64,000 nucleotides of DNA, from positions 12,501-76,500 of the forward strand of contig NW_020800330.1 in the NCBI RefSeq assembly GCF_003590095.1, given 5' to 3'. The stretch's first letter is position 1. Each line of letters starts with the position of its first letter. Source of the stretch: Trichoplusia ni. Its lineage: Eukaryota > Arthropoda > Insecta > Lepidoptera > Noctuidae. The position numbers and the translations under genes are program-made. Shown here one piece after another: positions 62,201 through 64,000 of this stretch. Under the pieces are notes generated by a model. That model searched no databases and was not told where the DNA came from. It saw nothing but the letters and a program-made list of their open reading frames with translations.

Positions 62201-64000
62201 CCTATTTTTATTATAATAAACCTGCTTTCCTTTGCCTCATTGCGATCTCAGTGAAAACCTTTAACAAAAGATCTTGGTATGGCTCCATAGTTGGTGCATA
62301 TGAGTAAAGTGAGGGTGATAACTGAAGGTGTGACATAAAATGAAATAAGTGCGTTAATTCACAATAATTCTATAATAATATTATTTACAACAACACACAA
62401 GGACACAGAATAACACACCATGCACTTACAGACGAAGAATGTGAACCACTCGTAAGCTGTGCACTCTGCGGTGAAAAAAGCCACCATGCATAAATTAACA
62501 AGTACATTACTATAACATTACAATAAGAAAATACTGATACATCGATGTAGATACAGAATTTAAAATTCAATTTCATTCATATAATTCATTTTCGCCTACA
62601 TTAAATAAAAACTATCACAGAGTTCACAAGCTATAAAATACAAGGAAGACCGATTTTGGTACTAATTGTACAATGGACGGATTAGTTACCAATACTCTAG
62701 CTATATCTATAACCTAAATCTAAACGAAGCCATCATAACTTAGACGAAAAAAACTGGTATCGTGTGAGAAGAGTTAAGCGTATTATATTAGGTACACGTG
62801 TCGGTAACAGGAAATGTTTATGAAAAGGAATAGTAGAAATGAAGAAATATTAATATAGGTAAGTCACCATATTTCTGTACCGTAGTCTGATTCGGAAATA
62901 GACAAGAACCTGGCGCGGTGCAGGGAACTGTCACCCGGTACAGTCACTTTGCTAGGCGTGAGAGGGCAAGAGGGCGGCGAGTGCAGGACACACACGTTGT
63001 CTGGGTCGGAATCTAATATGGCCGATAGAATATCAAGAGAAGTATCTCTGTTATCAGGGATGCTTGCGACAGTGTGTCGCTTTGGAATGGGAGTAGTAAA
63101 CGGACTTAGAGACAAAGCAGACAACTTTGACTCGAACGTGTCATCCATAAACGAAGAGGTGTTGTTCATACATTCACACTTGTCCAATTCGTTTATAGCG
63201 CTCCTATGATTGAGTTTGGGGGACACAGTTGGCGGATAGTTAATCTGATCGCGTAATAAATCTGCCGTTATTTCGGCTTGAATCATTTCTAACGAGTTTA
63301 CTTTTTTGGCGGCCGTGCCAAAACTTTCCAGTTTCAGTAGCTTTTTGATGGGCATCAACGGAGAGTTGGCTAGTTTATAGCTGTCGCTACGTTTTATTTT
63401 ATTGAGGTTTGACTTCTCTAAAAGTTCGTCATCTGTGTTGTTAGGACTTAATATTTCTCCATTACTGTTAGAATTATTTCTATGAGTGAACATTCTTAAT
63501 ACTTCGGCGACTTTACTACCAGACTTATTGAATTCTTGTTTATCGAATTTGTTCTGCAACATGATGGGTGTTTGGAAATTTGGGACGAAGGGGGTTATTT
63601 GTTCGTTCATTCTTTGAGGTGAGTCATCGATATCTACGTGTGATTTCGCGTCGAATAATTTTCTTGGAATAGGTTCTGTGCAAACGGTCTTACCTGCTGA
63701 ATCTTTCGTCGGAGATAAGCTGACGCCCTCTGCATCGTGTATATTTACATAAGCCCCGGTCCTAGTGATGGCTTCTACTACCCGCGGTAAGTCTTGTGGG
63801 TTTTTAGCTGTTTTCGAGTGTTGCTGATTGTTAAGTACAGGTGTCTCGGTGATAGGTGTAGCATTAATTATAGTATTAGGTTTGGGTGGCGGTAATGTTA
63901 CGAATTCCGTAGTCATAGGTCCGTCGCGTTCGGTCGGCGCCTTTATAATCATTTTCCCTAGTTGCGGTGAGGTCGGCTTACTTAATGGCGGCGGCGGTTC
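59291..64000 (-). CDS. NHS / GUK-holder-like scaffold protein, 3' part (5' end outside window)
   Basis: NHS-family proteins (fly GUK-holder) are long, mostly disordered scaffolds linked to WAVE/actin regulation and, in flies, to Discs-large at synapses and junctions. Three exons join in frame: 62868-64000 (open at the edge), 61810-61889 and 59291-60825 with TGA at 59291. They give about 915 residues of C-terminal protein. The main family clue is TNEELYAVIHKSKKKLNIK in the last exon, very like the NHS motif with (D/E)L(F/Y)xVIHxSK(R/K)K. Around it are many SP/TP sites and low-complexity Ser/Pro/Asn, as in the family. The first exon's donor is ATATG/GTGACT; unspliced, it would end at once (TGG TGA). 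The join GTEI-C-TLHSSYIALPS and then DTWK-D-YRHSS fits phases 2 and 1. No folded domain is visible, so the family call is moderate. Confidence 0.62.
60826..61809. other. Intron of the NHS-like gene
   Basis: A 0.98-kb AT-rich intron between the last two coding exons. No repeat or alternative exon was recognised. Confidence 0.45.
61890..62867. other. Intron of the NHS-like gene with a candidate 36-nt exon
   Basis: It holds a 36-nt segment at 62430-62465 with strong splice sites (TTTTTTCACCGCAG acceptor, TCT/GTAAGT donor). Spliced after the upstream exon it creates TGA at the junction, so it would be a poison exon or is not used. The rest is AT-rich and unremarkable. Confidence 0.4.

Noticed and set aside
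62430..62465. Normal coding exon of the NHS-like gene
   Set aside because: No combination of phases with the flanking exons keeps the frame open except an unconvincing one using a GTACAG donor and skipping exon 61810-61889; it is listed only as a possible poison exon.

Overview
The window is from a lepidopteran (moth or butterfly) nuclear genome. The protein-coding genes are split by many GT-AG introns. Exons are GC-richer than the AT-rich introns. The intergenic and intronic DNA carries repeat types typical of Lepidoptera: piggyBac, hAT, Helitron-like elements ending CTAGT, RTE tails ending in ATG repeats, and tRNA-derived SINEs. No prokaryotic or viral region was seen.

Layout. (1) 211-3379: a nearly intact piggyBac-type transposon with TTAA duplications, matching 14-bp ends and an uninterrupted 674-residue transposase. 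(2) 4473-45762, minus strand: a complete VPS13 gene (VPS13A/C type, bulk lipid-transfer protein). I rebuilt it by hand from splice sites as 61 coding exons, 10,041 nt and 3,346 residues, with every intron phase consistent. Its introns hold most of the transposon debris. (3) 45763-49526: gene-poor DNA. (4) 49527-55941, minus: CTP synthase, 10 exons, 603 residues. (5) 56577-57068, plus: single-exon U1 snRNP protein C, head to head with CTP synthase across 635 bp. (6) 58054-58536, minus: an unrecognised small multi-pass membrane protein. (7) 59291-64000, minus: the 3' part of a long, disordered, NHS/GUK-holder-like protein that runs off the window.

Most interesting observation. The VPS13 exon coding for a glycine-rich amphipathic segment of the C-terminal membrane-binding region is present twice (9172-9341 and 7217-7386). 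Both copies are 170 nt, enter in phase 0 and leave in phase 2, and they encode 38/56 identical residues. Because 170 is not a multiple of three, joining both, or skipping both, shifts the frame and quickly meets a stop. Only one copy can be used per transcript, so this looks like a mutually exclusive exon pair that swaps part of the lipid-droplet/mitochondrion-targeting region. A 1.4-kb non-autonomous hAT element has since inserted between the two copies.

The genes do not form a pathway; they are neighbouring housekeeping genes for lipid transfer, pyrimidine nucleotide synthesis, splicing and probable cytoskeletal scaffolding. All calls rest on reading the sequence and on remembered family features. 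No database search was run.
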